Shown: piece after piece, positions 8,857 through 17,505 of the stretch | Numbering within the stretch: position 1 is the first letter of the stretch | Layout: every line of letters starts with the position of its first letter | NCBI GenBank assembly: GCA_040399685.1 | Contig: JBBART010000008.1 | Location: forward strand, 62,001 to 126,000 | Source: CAIQQQ01 sp040399685 | GTDB taxonomy: Bacteria; Pseudomonadota; Alphaproteobacteria; Acetobacterales; Acetobacteraceae | Reading direction: 5' to 3' | DNA: 64,000 nt | Position numbers and translations under genes: made by a program | Notes under the pieces: model-generated | What the model was told of the DNA's origin: nothing | Seen by the model: only the letters and a program-made list of their open reading frames with translations | The model's database searches: none

Positions 8857-9675
8857 TCATCGGGCCAGTCCCAGCGGGCGAATACGCAGCAGCAAGGCGG
8901 CCAGCACCACGATGGTGAGCCCACCCAGAACCGGGCTGAACAGTGAACTGATCACCACCTGCGCGCCGCCCAGTAGAACGGAGGCAGCGAGCAGCGTACC
9001 GAGCGAACTGCCCGAGACCATCACCAGCATGAAGGCGTTCAGCAGCCAGGGCACGCCCATGTTCGGGTCCACGCTGGACAGTGGCGTGATGAGCGCGCCG
9101 GCCAGCCCCGCCAATCCGCTGCCGAGACTGAACGTGGCGAACCGCACGAGGCCGGCATTGATGCCCAGGCCGCGCGCCAGATCCTCGTTCAGGATCACGG
9201 CATTGGTGGCCAGGCCCAGCCGTGTGCCAGTCAGCAGCCATGTGAAGACACCGCCGATGGCCATGGCGGCCAGGATGAGAAACAGGCGATAGGCCGAGTA
9301 GGCTTCACCCAGAAAATCGATCGTGCCGGTCAGCGGTGGGGCCACGAACTGCACCTCGCGCCCGAAGCCGAGGGTGAGCAACTGTCCGATGATGATGCCC
9401 AGGCCCCAGGTGGCCAGAATGGCGTCCAGCGGCCGAATATAAAGTGGGCGCACCACGAAGCGTTCCACCAGCGCGCCGCACACGGCTCCGGCCATGAACG
9501 CCACCGGCAGACCGAGCCACGGCGACAGGCCGAGTTGAGACGCCACCAGCCCGCCATAGGCGCCGAGCGTCATGAAGCCGCCATGGGCAAAATTCACGAT
9601 CTTCATTACGCCGAACACAATCAGCAGTCCGGCTGCCACCGTGAACAGGATCGCCGACGTCGTCACGACATCCAA
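8857..9675 (-). CDS. Branched-chain-type ABC transporter permease LivH-like
   Basis: First membrane subunit of the second importer, about 272 residues with seven to eight hydrophobic segments and the LivH motif FGVMKIVNFAHGGFMTLGAYGG near the N-terminus, plus LGSGLAGLAGALITPLSSVDPN. No ATG lies near the expected start. The TTG used here is about 20 bp from a strong AGGAGG (9701-9696), which is far. An in-frame ATT at 9690 lies five bases from the AGGAGG and would add five residues. The true start may therefore be ATT or another non-ATG codon. It follows a strong hairpin after the binding-protein gene. Confidence 0.88.
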   Translation of the reverse strand: MDVVTTSAILFTVAAGLLIVFGVMKIVNFAHGGFMTLGAYGGLVASQLGLSPWLGLPVAFMAGAVCGALVERFVVRPLYIRPLDAILATWGLGIIIGQLLTLGFGREVQFVAPPLTGTIDFLGEAYSAYRLFLILAAMAIGGVFTWLLTGTRLGLATNAVILNEDLARGLGINAGLVRFATFSLGSGLAGLAGALITPLSSVDPNMGVPWLLNAFMLVMVSGSSLGTLLAASVLLGGAQVVISSLFSPVLGGLTIVVLAALLLRIRPLGLAR

Positions 9676-9708
9676 TGCCAGCGATAGAATGACAGCCTCC
9701 TGTGGCGG

Positions 9709-9742
9709 AAAAAGTTCCAGGAGCGCCGTGGGGCGCTCCTGG
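9709..9742 (-). terminator. Strong hairpin with T-run between binding-protein and permease genes
   Basis: On the minus strand an 11-bp perfect stem (CCAGGAGCGCC pairing with GGCGCTCCTGG, four-base loop) is followed two bases later by five T. It sits directly after the binding-protein stop and before the livH ribosome site. Such a site can act as a partial terminator or a 3' mRNA stabiliser, giving more binding protein than membrane subunits. Confidence 0.7.
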
Positions 9743-9757
9743 CAGAACGATTTGCGA

Positions 9758-10915
9758 TTACTTCAGGTTCGGGCACTGCGCGCCCGGATCGACATTGGCG
9801 AAACTCTGGATCACCTTGACGCCGCCATCTGCCTGCACCTGGCCGAGATACATCGTCAGCGGCGCGTGGTGCTGCTTGTTCATGGCCACCACGCCGCGCG
9901 GGCCCTTGAACGACACGGTGGGCAGGGCGGCCAGAACCTTGGCGCTGTCAGCCGAGCCCGCCTTTTCGATCGCGGCCTTGTAGAGATACACAGCTTCGTA
10001 TTGCGGCACCGACAGGTCGTTGGGTGTTTTCAGATCGGCGCCGAACTTCTTGCCCATCGCGGCCAGGAACGCCTTGTTCTCGGCACTTTCGATGCCGGTG
10101 ACGTAGGAGGCGGAGATATAGATGCCGGTGGCATCTGCCCCCATGCCCTTCGCCGTGCCTTCATCGACGGCCAGGTTGCCGTAGGGCAGGGCGATGCCGG
10201 CCGCGCGCAACTGCTTTGTGAGCGTCACATTTGGCGCCCCGCCGGCGGTGGAGGTGATGAGGGCATCCGCGCCCGATGCGCGCAGCTTGCTCAGAACCGG
10301 CGTCCAGTCGGTGCCGTCCATCGGCAGGTATTCGTCGCCGACGACCTTGCCGCCCTTCTTTTCGATATAGGCCTTGGTGAAGGCGAGCATGCCGCGGCCG
10401 AACGCGTAGTCGCTGCCGATCAGGAAGAAGGTTTTGGCCTTGTTGGCGGTCATGAACTGGTCAACGATCGGCGGCACCTGCTGCTCGGGCACCCAGGCAT
10501 CGACGAACATGTTCGGGCTGCAGGATTTGCCTTCGTAGAACGAGGTGTAGATGTAGGGCTTTTTCGCCTTGTTGACAGCCGAAAGCCCTGCATTGCGGGC
10601 GGCCGATGTTTCCATCGAGATCAGCGCATCTACCTTTTTCTGGAACAGCAGCGAGTCAAACGCGCGCTGTGCACCCACGGCGCCGCTGGCGTCGTCGGCG
10701 ACTTCGAGTGCCAGCATCCGGCCCAGCACGCCGCCCTTGGCGTTGATTTCGGCCACCGCCAGTTCAGCCGCCTGCACGACAGACGGCGCCACGACGCTGT
10801 TGGCGCCGGAGAGGCCGACGGGAACGCCGATCCGGATAGGCTCGGCCGCCCAGGCTGCACTGGTTGCCAGCAGGGCAGCGCCGGCCATCAGAGAAATGCG
10901 AGACAAATTCGACAT
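9758..10915 (-). CDS. Periplasmic substrate-binding protein of Liv/amide type
   Basis: Binding protein of the Liv-type importer, 385 residues, type I periplasmic fold (Peripla_BP_6). A Sec signal covers about residues 1-23 with a cut after AWA. Conserved features are the GVPVGLSGANSVVAPSVVQAAELAVAEINAKGG-type N-terminal lobe, the hinge segment FFLIGSDYAFGRG and the Cys pair region SCSPNMF. The start has AGGAGA nine bases upstream. It lies 38 bp after the nitrilase gene. The IGSDY motif is shared with AmiC and UrtA proteins, pointing to amides or related compounds rather than leucine, but the ligand cannot be read from sequence. Confidence 0.88.
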   Translation of the reverse strand: MSNLSRISLMAGAALLATSAAWAAEPIRIGVPVGLSGANSVVAPSVVQAAELAVAEINAKGGVLGRMLALEVADDASGAVGAQRAFDSLLFQKKVDALISMETSAARNAGLSAVNKAKKPYIYTSFYEGKSCSPNMFVDAWVPEQQVPPIVDQFMTANKAKTFFLIGSDYAFGRGMLAFTKAYIEKKGGKVVGDEYLPMDGTDWTPVLSKLRASGADALITSTAGGAPNVTLTKQLRAAGIALPYGNLAVDEGTAKGMGADATGIYISASYVTGIESAENKAFLAAMGKKFGADLKTPNDLSVPQYEAVYLYKAAIEKAGSADSAKVLAALPTVSFKGPRGVVAMNKQHHAPLTMYLGQVQADGGVKVIQSFANVDPGAQCPNLK

Positions 10916-10953
10916 TTTTTGAGTCTCCTGTTTGCGCGTAGTGGGTTTCGCCG

Positions 10954-11823
10954 TCAGTACCAGCCCGGCTTTGCATCGCTGCCGAGCATTTCGCCGTAGA
11001 CATCGCTGCGCCGGTCTCGCAGCACCTGGTTGAAGTCGTTCCAGTTCCGGTCTCGCCGCGCATCGGCGAGGTTGACGTCGGCGAACAGGATCTCCTCCTG
11101 GTCACGGCTGGCGGGGCCGGCGACCGGCCAGCCGGTATGGCCGACGACGATGCTCTGGCCCTCGAAGCTCTGGCCCCGTTCGACGCCGATGCGATCGGCG
11201 CAGGCGATGAACAGCGCGTTCGAATGGGCTGCGGCCATGACAAGGATGTTGGCCATCGCCTCACGCTTCGGGTCCTGGCCGGGGATCGGCACCCAGTTGG
11301 TGGGCACGCAGACGATGTCAGCCCCCTGGAGGGCGGCGAGGCGGAAGCTCTCGGGAAACCAGGCGTCGTAGCAGATGGCCATGCCGATGCGGCCAAGGCG
11401 GGTGCGAAAGACCGGGAAGCCAAGATCGCCGGGCTCGAAGAACAGGTTCTCGGCGGCCCACAGATGGATTTTGCGGAAGGTGCCGATATGGCCGGCAGGG
11501 CCGATCAGCACGGCGCTGTTGTAGAGGCAATCACCGCAGGATTCCGACAGGCCGGCCACGATGTGCACGCCGAGGCGATGAGCTGCCTCGGCCCAGGCTT
11601 CGCAGGTGGGGCCGTTCGGCACGGGCTCGGCGAGGGCGAACGCTTCGTTGCGAGTAGAGAACATATAGCCGGAATTGGCAAGCTCCGGCAGCACGATGAG
11701 ATCCGCGCCGGCGGCGGCGGCGCGTTCGATCAGTTTCAACGTTTTGGCCAGATTGGCGGATTTGTCGCCCACCACCGGCTCCATCTGAACACAGGCGATC
11801 TTGACCAGACTTTCCGCCACCAT
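10954..11823 (-). CDS. Nitrilase-superfamily carbon-nitrogen hydrolase
   Basis: Cytoplasmic thiol hydrolase acting on a non-peptide C-N bond (nitrile, amide or N-carbamoyl compound), 289 residues. The catalytic triad is visible: Glu47 in LPELANSGY, Lys118 in FRKIHLW and Cys151 in AICYDAWFPE. I start at the ATG preceded by GGGGTG; an in-frame TTG five codons earlier is also possible. It is the first structural gene after the AmiR-type leader and terminator, so it is probably the enzyme whose substrate is sensed. The classical aliphatic amidase AmiE is itself a nitrilase-fold enzyme but is longer (about 346 residues), so this is a different subfamily; specificity unknown. Confidence 0.88.
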   Translation of the reverse strand: MVAESLVKIACVQMEPVVGDKSANLAKTLKLIERAAAAGADLIVLPELANSGYMFSTRNEAFALAEPVPNGPTCEAWAEAAHRLGVHIVAGLSESCGDCLYNSAVLIGPAGHIGTFRKIHLWAAENLFFEPGDLGFPVFRTRLGRIGMAICYDAWFPESFRLAALQGADIVCVPTNWVPIPGQDPKREAMANILVMAAAHSNALFIACADRIGVERGQSFEGQSIVVGHTGWPVAGPASRDQEEILFADVNLADARRDRNWNDFNQVLRDRRSDVYGEMLGSDAKPGWY

Positions 11824-11854
11824 TGCACCCCGTTCCAATCGCTTTGGCCAACAG

Positions 11855-11906
11855 AAAAAGCCCCCGCCTGCGTCCTGCCCGGTGGGGCGGAAGCAAATCG
11901 GGGGCT
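11855..11906 (-). terminator. Intrinsic terminator in the leader of the nitrilase-transporter operon
   Basis: On the minus strand AGCCCCCG (11906-11899) pairs with CGGGGGCT (11866-11859), and a run of five T follows (11859-11855). Inside lies a small GCCC-CACC-GGGC hairpin. The site is 32 bp before the nitrilase ATG and about 120 bp after amiR. The upstream stem GGGC-GTCA-GCCC (11913-11902) uses the same bases as the 5' arm of the terminator, so the two folds exclude each other, as expected for an antitermination switch. Confidence 0.7.
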
Positions 11907-11920
11907 GACGCCCTTATGTT

Positions 11921-11966
11921 GACGGCAACGCTGCCGCCTGATGCCTAAAAAGGCAACTTAGCCTTT
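11921..11966 (-). promoter_or_regulatory. Candidate ANTAR-protein RNA target: tandem hexaloop hairpins
   Basis: Two six-base-pair stems, each with a six-base loop, lie in tandem before the terminator. The first is AAAGGC-[TAAGTT]-GCCTTT (11966-11949). The second is GGCGGC-[AGCGTT]-GCCGTC with one G-T pair (11938-11921). Known ANTAR targets are paired hexaloop hairpins with A at loop position 1 and G at position 4. The second loop fits fully; the first has G4 but T1. With an AmiR homologue ending 60 bp upstream, this is a likely AmiR binding site. Confidence 0.6.
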
Positions 11967-12026
11967 GTAGGGAAGGCCAGGACACACTTCTCGTCAAGCA
12001 GCTTTTTCATTTTGCCAAACAAATAA

Positions 12027-12680
12027 TCATTTTTCGATATTGGCGGGCTTCTGCAAAATATCGTTGCCGCCAAAAACGTCAGATGCACTCAAAACGTGCT
12101 GTGCTACCTCTCCCACGGATTGCCGCAATCGTGTCGCCTGGCTGCGCATCCATTCGTAGGCTTCGGCCTCTGACAGGGTCTTCAACTGCATGAGCATTCG
12201 CGTCGCACGCTCCACCTCGCGTCGGGTGCGCAGCTGCTCTTCCAGCTTGCGGATCTTGGCCTGCATCCGGCGGTCATAGGCATTGAGTGCGCGCGCCAGC
12301 ACCAGCGTGCTCAGCAGGCCAGTGGCGCGGATCGGTTTGTTCAGAACGGCCAACGCACCTGAATCCAGCAGGCCCTTCAGCAGCGTGGGGTTTTCGTAGT
12401 CGACAATGGCGATGAGCGCCGGGCCGCCTTCTGCACTGGGCCAGGGCAGCACGTCGCTTCCGGATTTCTCCACCAGCAGGAACACCGCATCGAGATCCTC
12501 CGGCAGCCGCGAAGGTGGGGGCCAGGCACTGCGCACCTGGCAGCCGATGCGGCGCAGTTGGCCCTCCAGAACGTCTCCGTCCGCATCAGGCGGGTGGGCC
12601 ACCAGCACGCGCGTGCTGCGGAGTTGGTCGATCAGGGCGCGCTCGGCCGTGGCGCGCGAGGGGCGTGTTAATCCAGCCAT
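12027..12680 (-). CDS. amiR: AmiR-type ANTAR antitermination regulator
   Basis: RNA-binding antiterminator, 217 residues. Residues about 20-125 form a pseudo-receiver domain that keeps the late Lys (NKP, residue 115) but lacks a clear phosphorylatable Asp, as in AmiR. A coiled coil follows (about 130-155, KIRKLEEQLRTRREVERA) and then an ANTAR domain (about 140-195) with the typical ATRMLMQLKTLSEAEAYEWMR helix pattern. In Pseudomonas AmiR is held inactive by AmiC and released by amides, after which it prevents leader termination. Here the ATG overlaps the amiC stop by 13 bases, matching the required co-expression. The target leader lies directly downstream. Alternative: a NasT-type ANTAR regulator, but the AmiC partner makes AmiR the better name. 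Confidence 0.9.
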   Translation of the reverse strand: MAGLTRPSRATAERALIDQLRSTRVLVAHPPDADGDVLEGQLRRIGCQVRSAWPPPSRLPEDLDAVFLLVEKSGSDVLPWPSAEGGPALIAIVDYENPTLLKGLLDSGALAVLNKPIRATGLLSTLVLARALNAYDRRMQAKIRKLEEQLRTRREVERATRMLMQLKTLSEAEAYEWMRSQATRLRQSVGEVAQHVLSASDVFGGNDILQKPANIEK

Positions 12681-13801
12681 GTTTCCACCGGGCCGTAGGT
12701 GGTCAGATACGGATCGGGCCGCACCGGCGCGCCGGCTTCCCACACCACGTCGAACGCGCCGTGCGCATTGAGCACGCCGATGCGTGGGCGCAGCCAGGTG
12801 TGGTGGTTGTCAGGGTCCAGCATCACCCGGCCTTCCGGTGCATCGATGTCGATGGCACAGGCTGCCTGCACCAGCGCCTCCGGGTCGGTCGTGCCGGCGA
12901 TGGCCAGGGCGCGGGCGAACAGATGAACCTGCATATAGGCGCCCTGAGACCACATGCTGATCGGCGCCGTCGCCCCGAAACGCGCATGGAAGGCGCTGCG
13001 GAAGCGGGCGTTGGTCTCGCCAGGAAGGGAGGCGAAATAGGTCGCCGCCGTCACGTGGCCGGCGCACAAAGAGGGGCCAATCGCGGCCACCTCGCCCTCG
13101 GCCATGGTCAGGCTGGCAATCGGCATCGTGCCGGGGTTCAGCCCGGCCTCATGGTAAAGCCGGTAGAGCGCCTGCGCCGTGACCCCCACCACGGTGGAAA
13201 ACACCACATCTGGTTTGCACGCCGCAATGTCGGCGATCAGCGGCCGGAGCAGGTCGGCGCCCGCGCCGAACGGCACATACACCTCACGCAGGGTTTCGCC
13301 GCCCAATTCGGCCACGAGGTCGCGCATGATGCGGTTGGATTCGCGCGGATAAATGTAATCCGAGCCGATGCAATACAACCGCATTCCATGATGCCGCGCC
13401 AGCCACGCCGCCAATGGAATGATGGTCTGGTTGGGCGAAGCGCCAGTATAGAGCGCGTTGGGCGAGTATTCGAAGCCCTCGTAGAGCGATGGGTACCACA
13501 GCAGGCCGTTGCGCCGCTCCACCGCCTTCAACACGGCCTTGCGGCATTGCGAGGTGGAACAGCCAAAGATCACCGAGGCGCCGTCATCGGCCAGCAGGCG
13601 ATGGGCGAAGCGATTGTAGGCGTTCTCATCGGAGGCCGGATCATACGCGATGGCCTCGATCGGGCGGCCCAGAACGCCGCCGGCCTGGTTGATCTCCTCG
13701 ATCGCCAGCGCGGTACCGAAAAAATGTTCCGACTCCGAGACAGCCATTGCGCCGGAGCGCGAGAACAGCACGCCCACCCGCCAGGTTTCTCCATCTGTCA
13801 T
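12668..13801 (-). CDS. amiC: AmiC-type cytoplasmic amide sensor
   Basis: Ligand sensor that binds and silences AmiR until an amide is bound; 377 residues, type I periplasmic-binding fold. The sequence follows Pseudomonas AmiC closely: YEGFEYSPN, GSDYIYPRESN, DVVFSTVVG, IASLTMAEGEVA, DIDIDAPEG and RPDPY are all present. No signal peptide follows the chosen ATG (MTDGETWRVG), as expected for a cytoplasmic sensor rather than a transporter component. The long in-frame upstream extension is unlikely to be translated; AAGG precedes this ATG. It is first in the minus-strand operon and divergent from the carbamoylase operon. Confidence 0.9.
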   Translation of the reverse strand: MTDGETWRVGVLFSRSGAMAVSESEHFFGTALAIEEINQAGGVLGRPIEAIAYDPASDENAYNRFAHRLLADDGASVIFGCSTSQCRKAVLKAVERRNGLLWYPSLYEGFEYSPNALYTGASPNQTIIPLAAWLARHHGMRLYCIGSDYIYPRESNRIMRDLVAELGGETLREVYVPFGAGADLLRPLIADIAACKPDVVFSTVVGVTAQALYRLYHEAGLNPGTMPIASLTMAEGEVAAIGPSLCAGHVTAATYFASLPGETNARFRSAFHARFGATAPISMWSQGAYMQVHLFARALAIAGTTDPEALVQAACAIDIDAPEGRVMLDPDNHHTWLRPRIGVLNAHGAFDVVWEAGAPVRPDPYLTTYGPVETWLD

Positions 13802-14091
13802 ACAGCGCCTTGTGTGGTCGGGTTCGCAGGATTTTACATGGTGTCTTCGTTCCAGAATTTGTGAAATGGCAAAATCATCCAACGCTTGCGGCGCATCGGA
13901 CGTTTTGCCCACAGCGCCCCGTTGCAGAACCGGGGTGTTGAAAAAAACTATCACTAAAATCTATAGTTAGCCGCAATTTATCATAGGGAGCATGATGGTT
14001 CCTGCATGATTTTTGGGCGAATTGGAATTATCGTTCTGCAATCGCCGGAGAATGACCGGATTAGATAGGGTTTGCCCAAGTTGGAGGCATA
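13802..14091. promoter_or_regulatory. Divergent promoter region between amiC and the carbamoylase operon
   Basis: These 290 bases hold no gene. They contain an AACTAT/ATAGTT inverted repeat with 11 bases between the arms (13946-13968), close to the T-N11-A layout of LysR-type sites, and two copies of GCATGAT about 11 bp apart near 13990-14008. The carbamoylase ATG has TTGGAGG just upstream. I found no convincing -10/-35 or sigma-54 (GG-N10-GC) pair on either strand. Confidence 0.4.
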
Positions 14092-15048
14092 ATGAGCCGG
14101 GTTCTACGCGTCGCTGCTGCACAAATGGGCGGCACCCAGAAAGCCGATACGCGCGAGCATACGCTTGCCCGGATGGTCGCGTTGCTCGAACAGGCGGCGG
14201 CACAGGGCGCCACGCTGGTGGTGTTTCCCGAGTTGGCCTTCACCACGTTCTTCCCGCGCTGGCTGCTGGAGGGCGAGGCGCTGGACCAGTATTACGAGCA
14301 TGGCATGCCGAATGCGGCGGTGCAGCCGTTGTTCGCCCGCGCCCGCGCGCTCGGTATTGGTTTCAGTGTGGGTTATGCCGAGATCACCCCGGCCGGCGAA
14401 CGCTTCAACTGTGCGATCCTGGTGCAGCCGGACGGCGCCGTGCTGGGCCGGTATCGCAAGGTGCATCTGCCAGGCTCCGTCGAGCCGCGTCCGGGTGCGC
14501 GCTTCCAGCAATTGGAAAAACGCTACTTCGAATACGGCGACATGGGTTTCCCCGCCTACCGTGCCGGCCGCGAGTGGCATGACGGCATCATGGGTATGAT
14601 GATCTGCAACGATCGCCGCTGGGCGGAATCCTGGCGCGTGCTGGGGATGCAGGGCGTGGAGATGGTCTGCGTCGGCTATAATTCCGCCGCCTACGACCCC
14701 AATGGCGGCACCACCGAAGACGCCGCCTTGCGCACCTTCCATTCGCAGCTGGTGGTGCAGGCCAACGCCTACATGAACGCCACCTGGGCGATTGCCGTGG
14801 CAAAGGCCGGTGATGAAGACGGCTCCGGCCTGATCGGCGGCACCTGCATCGTCAATCCCAACGGCCAGATTGTTGCAGAAGCCCACACGCTGGGCGACGA
14901 ACTGGTGATCGCCGATTGCGATCTGAATCTCTGCCGCCAGGGCAAGGACAAGATGTTCAACTTCGCCGCTCATCGCCAGCCAGCGCACTACACGGCGATC
15001 ACGGAGCGCGCTGGCGTGATTGAACCGATCGCCGTCAACGACATCTGA
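14092..15048 (+). CDS. N-carbamoyl-D-amino-acid amidohydrolase (D-carbamoylase)
   Basis: Nitrilase-fold enzyme splitting N-carbamoyl-D-amino acids to D-amino acid, CO2 and ammonia; 318 residues, close to the usual 304. The triad is Glu47 (FPELAFTTFFPRW), Lys123 (YRKVHLPG) and Cys172 (MICNDRRWAESWRV). The TTFFPRW, LEKRYFEYGDMGFP and FNFAAHRQPAHY segments are hallmarks of Agrobacterium-type D-carbamoylase, so the assignment is stronger than generic nitrilase. GGAGG lies seven bases before the ATG. It opens an operon with an amino-acid-type importer, a hydantoin-racemase homologue and a hydantoinase-type hydrolase, which together resemble the hydantoinase process. Confidence 0.9.
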   Translation: MSRVLRVAAAQMGGTQKADTREHTLARMVALLEQAAAQGATLVVFPELAFTTFFPRWLLEGEALDQYYEHGMPNAAVQPLFARARALGIGFSVGYAEITPAGERFNCAILVQPDGAVLGRYRKVHLPGSVEPRPGARFQQLEKRYFEYGDMGFPAYRAGREWHDGIMGMMICNDRRWAESWRVLGMQGVEMVCVGYNSAAYDPNGGTTEDAALRTFHSQLVVQANAYMNATWAIAVAKAGDEDGSGLIGGTCIVNPNGQIVAEAHTLGDELVIADCDLNLCRQGKDKMFNFAAHRQPAHYTAITERAGVIEPIAVNDI

Positions 15049-15062
15049 TCCCAGGAGCCGAC

Positions 15063-15890
15063 ATGCGCCGCCATTCTCTTGCCGCCATCAACCTTGCCAG
15101 CCTGCTGTTCGTCTGTGGCGCCCATGCTGCGGAGTTGCCCGATGCGGTGCGCCAGGCCGGCGCCTTCCGCCTGACGGTGAACGCCACCTACGCGCCGATG
15201 GAATATCGCGATCCCGCCACCAACATCCTCACTGGGCTTGATGTCGATCTCGCCGAGGCGCTGGCCAAGAAGCTGGGCGTGAAGGTGGTATGGAGCGAGA
15301 CGCCGTTCGACCAGCTGATGCCCTCGCTGCAGACCGGCCGTTCCGATTTCATCATCAGCGGCCTGTCGGACCGCGCATCGCGCCGCGAGACCGCCGACTT
15401 CATCGATTACCTCACCACCGGCGCCCAGTTCTTCGTGCTCGCCGACAGCACCGCCAAGACGGAAGTCGATTTGTGCGGCAAGAAGGTCGGCACCACGCGC
15501 AGCACCTCTTTTCCGGTCGAGATCGAGAAATGGAGCAAGAAGTTCTGCGAGGCCGAAGGCAAGCCCGCCGTGCAGTACACCCCCGGCGAGAACAGCATCG
15601 ACGTGCGCAACCAGCTCAAACAGGGCCGTATCGACGCAGCCGTGCAGGGCAGCGAGACCCTGCCGTATGCGCAGGCCAACGAGCCGGGCAAGTACAAGAT
15701 TCTCGGCGCCCCGTTCACCCTCGGCTATCAGGGCATCGCGTTCCGCAAGGATGCCGGCCCGTTCCGCGAGACCGTGATGGAAGCGCTGCGCGGCCTGATC
15801 GCCGATGGCACCTATAAGGCGGTGCTGACCAAATACGGCCTTGAAGGCAACGCCGTCACCGAACCGCTGTTGAACGCCGCCACGCAATGA
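15063..15890 (+). CDS. Polar amino-acid-type ABC substrate-binding protein (family 3), copy 1
   Basis: Periplasmic binding protein, 275 residues, SBP_bac_3 fold with an N-terminal Sec signal (about 1-22, cut after AHA). The YAPMEYRDPATN segment and the FDQLMPSLQTGRSDF motif are the conserved ligand lobe. Two Cys (in LCGKKVG and KKFCEAEG) are conserved in the two paralogues in this operon and may form a disulphide. ABC transporters of this class bring in polar amino acids, opines or, in some operons, hydantoins and ureides. It lies 14 bp after the carbamoylase and overlaps the permease ATG by four bases. Confidence 0.88.
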   Translation: MRRHSLAAINLASLLFVCGAHAAELPDAVRQAGAFRLTVNATYAPMEYRDPATNILTGLDVDLAEALAKKLGVKVVWSETPFDQLMPSLQTGRSDFIISGLSDRASRRETADFIDYLTTGAQFFVLADSTAKTEVDLCGKKVGTTRSTSFPVEIEKWSKKFCEAEGKPAVQYTPGENSIDVRNQLKQGRIDAAVQGSETLPYAQANEPGKYKILGAPFTLGYQGIAFRKDAGPFRETVMEALRGLIADGTYKAVLTKYGLEGNAVTEPLLNAATQ

Positions 15891-16740
15891 CCCAGGGAGG
15901 CGGTCTGGCACAGGGCTTTCGCGATATTTCGACCCTGCCTGTCGCACGGCGGGCGCATTGGGGCCGGTGGCTCAGCGCCTCCCTCATCCTGCTGGCGCTG
16001 GCCGCCCTGGTGCGCGCCTTCGCCCGCGGGCAGATCGAATGGTCCTATGTCGGCCGCTTCCTGACCGTCCCGGTCATCCTGGACGGCATCACCAACACCA
16101 TCATCATGGCGGTGCTGGCCATGGCGCTGGGTATTGTGCTCGGCATCGTGGTGGCCATCATGCGGCTGTCGCCCAATCCGGTGTTGGCGTCGGTGGCGGC
16201 CGGCTACACCTGGCTGTTTCGCGGCACGCCGCTGATCCTGCAATTGCTGCTGTGGTTCAATTTGGCGTTGGTGTTTCCCGTCCTCGGCATTCCCGGCCTC
16301 TGGTCCGGCCGCGCCATCGATGTGATCACGCCGTTCGTCGCCGCCCTGCTGGGGCTGGGGATCAACCAGGGCGCCTATACGTCCGAGGTGATGCGGGCAG
16401 GGATGCTCTCGGTGGACACCGGGCAGTATGAGGCTGCCCAAGCGATCGGCATGGGCCGCCTGCGCGCGCTGCGCCGGATTATCCTGCCGCAGGCGATGCG
16501 CGTGGTGATTCCGCCATTGGCGAACGAGTTCATCGGCATGGTCAAGGCGACCTCGCTTGCCAGCGTCATCCAGTATCCGGAAGTGCTGCACAATGCGGAG
16601 AACATCTACTACGCCAACTCGCGCGTGATCGAACTGCTGATCGTGGCCGGGCTGTGGTATCTGCTGATCGTCTCGGTCCTGACGCCGCTGCAAATGCTCG
16701 CAGAACGATATTTTGCCCGCGGTGCGGCGAGGATGGGCCG

Positions 16741-16744
<4 letters not shown>
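15887..16744 (+). CDS. Polar amino-acid-type ABC transporter permease
   Basis: Membrane subunit of the importer, HisM/GlnP class, 285 residues with about five to six hydrophobic helices after a 25-residue cytoplasmic lead. The pore domain starts at VILDGITNTIIMAVLAMALG. The EAA loop that docks onto the ATPase is visible as YEAAQAIGMGRLRALRRIILPQAMR. Only one permease gene is present, so it probably works as a homodimer. The start overlaps the binding-protein stop (ATGA), and the stop overlaps the ATPase ATG. Confidence 0.9.

Positions 16745-17504
<760 letters not shown>

Positions 17505-17505
<1 letters not shown>

Noticed and set aside
10954..11823. Classical aliphatic amidase AmiE as target of AmiR
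   Set aside because: The protein has the nitrilase triad but is about 57 residues shorter than AmiE and lacks its recognisable N-terminal block.
11942..11955. TGCCT-TTTT-AGGCA as a separate terminator in the AmiR leader
   Set aside because: It overlaps the first hexaloop hairpin and has no T-run outside the stem; more likely an alternative fold than a terminator.
13802..14091. Sigma-54 promoter for the nitrogen-related divergent operons
   Set aside because: Several GG and GC pairs were checked on both strands; none has the required ten-base spacing with TGGCAC/TTGC-like flanks.
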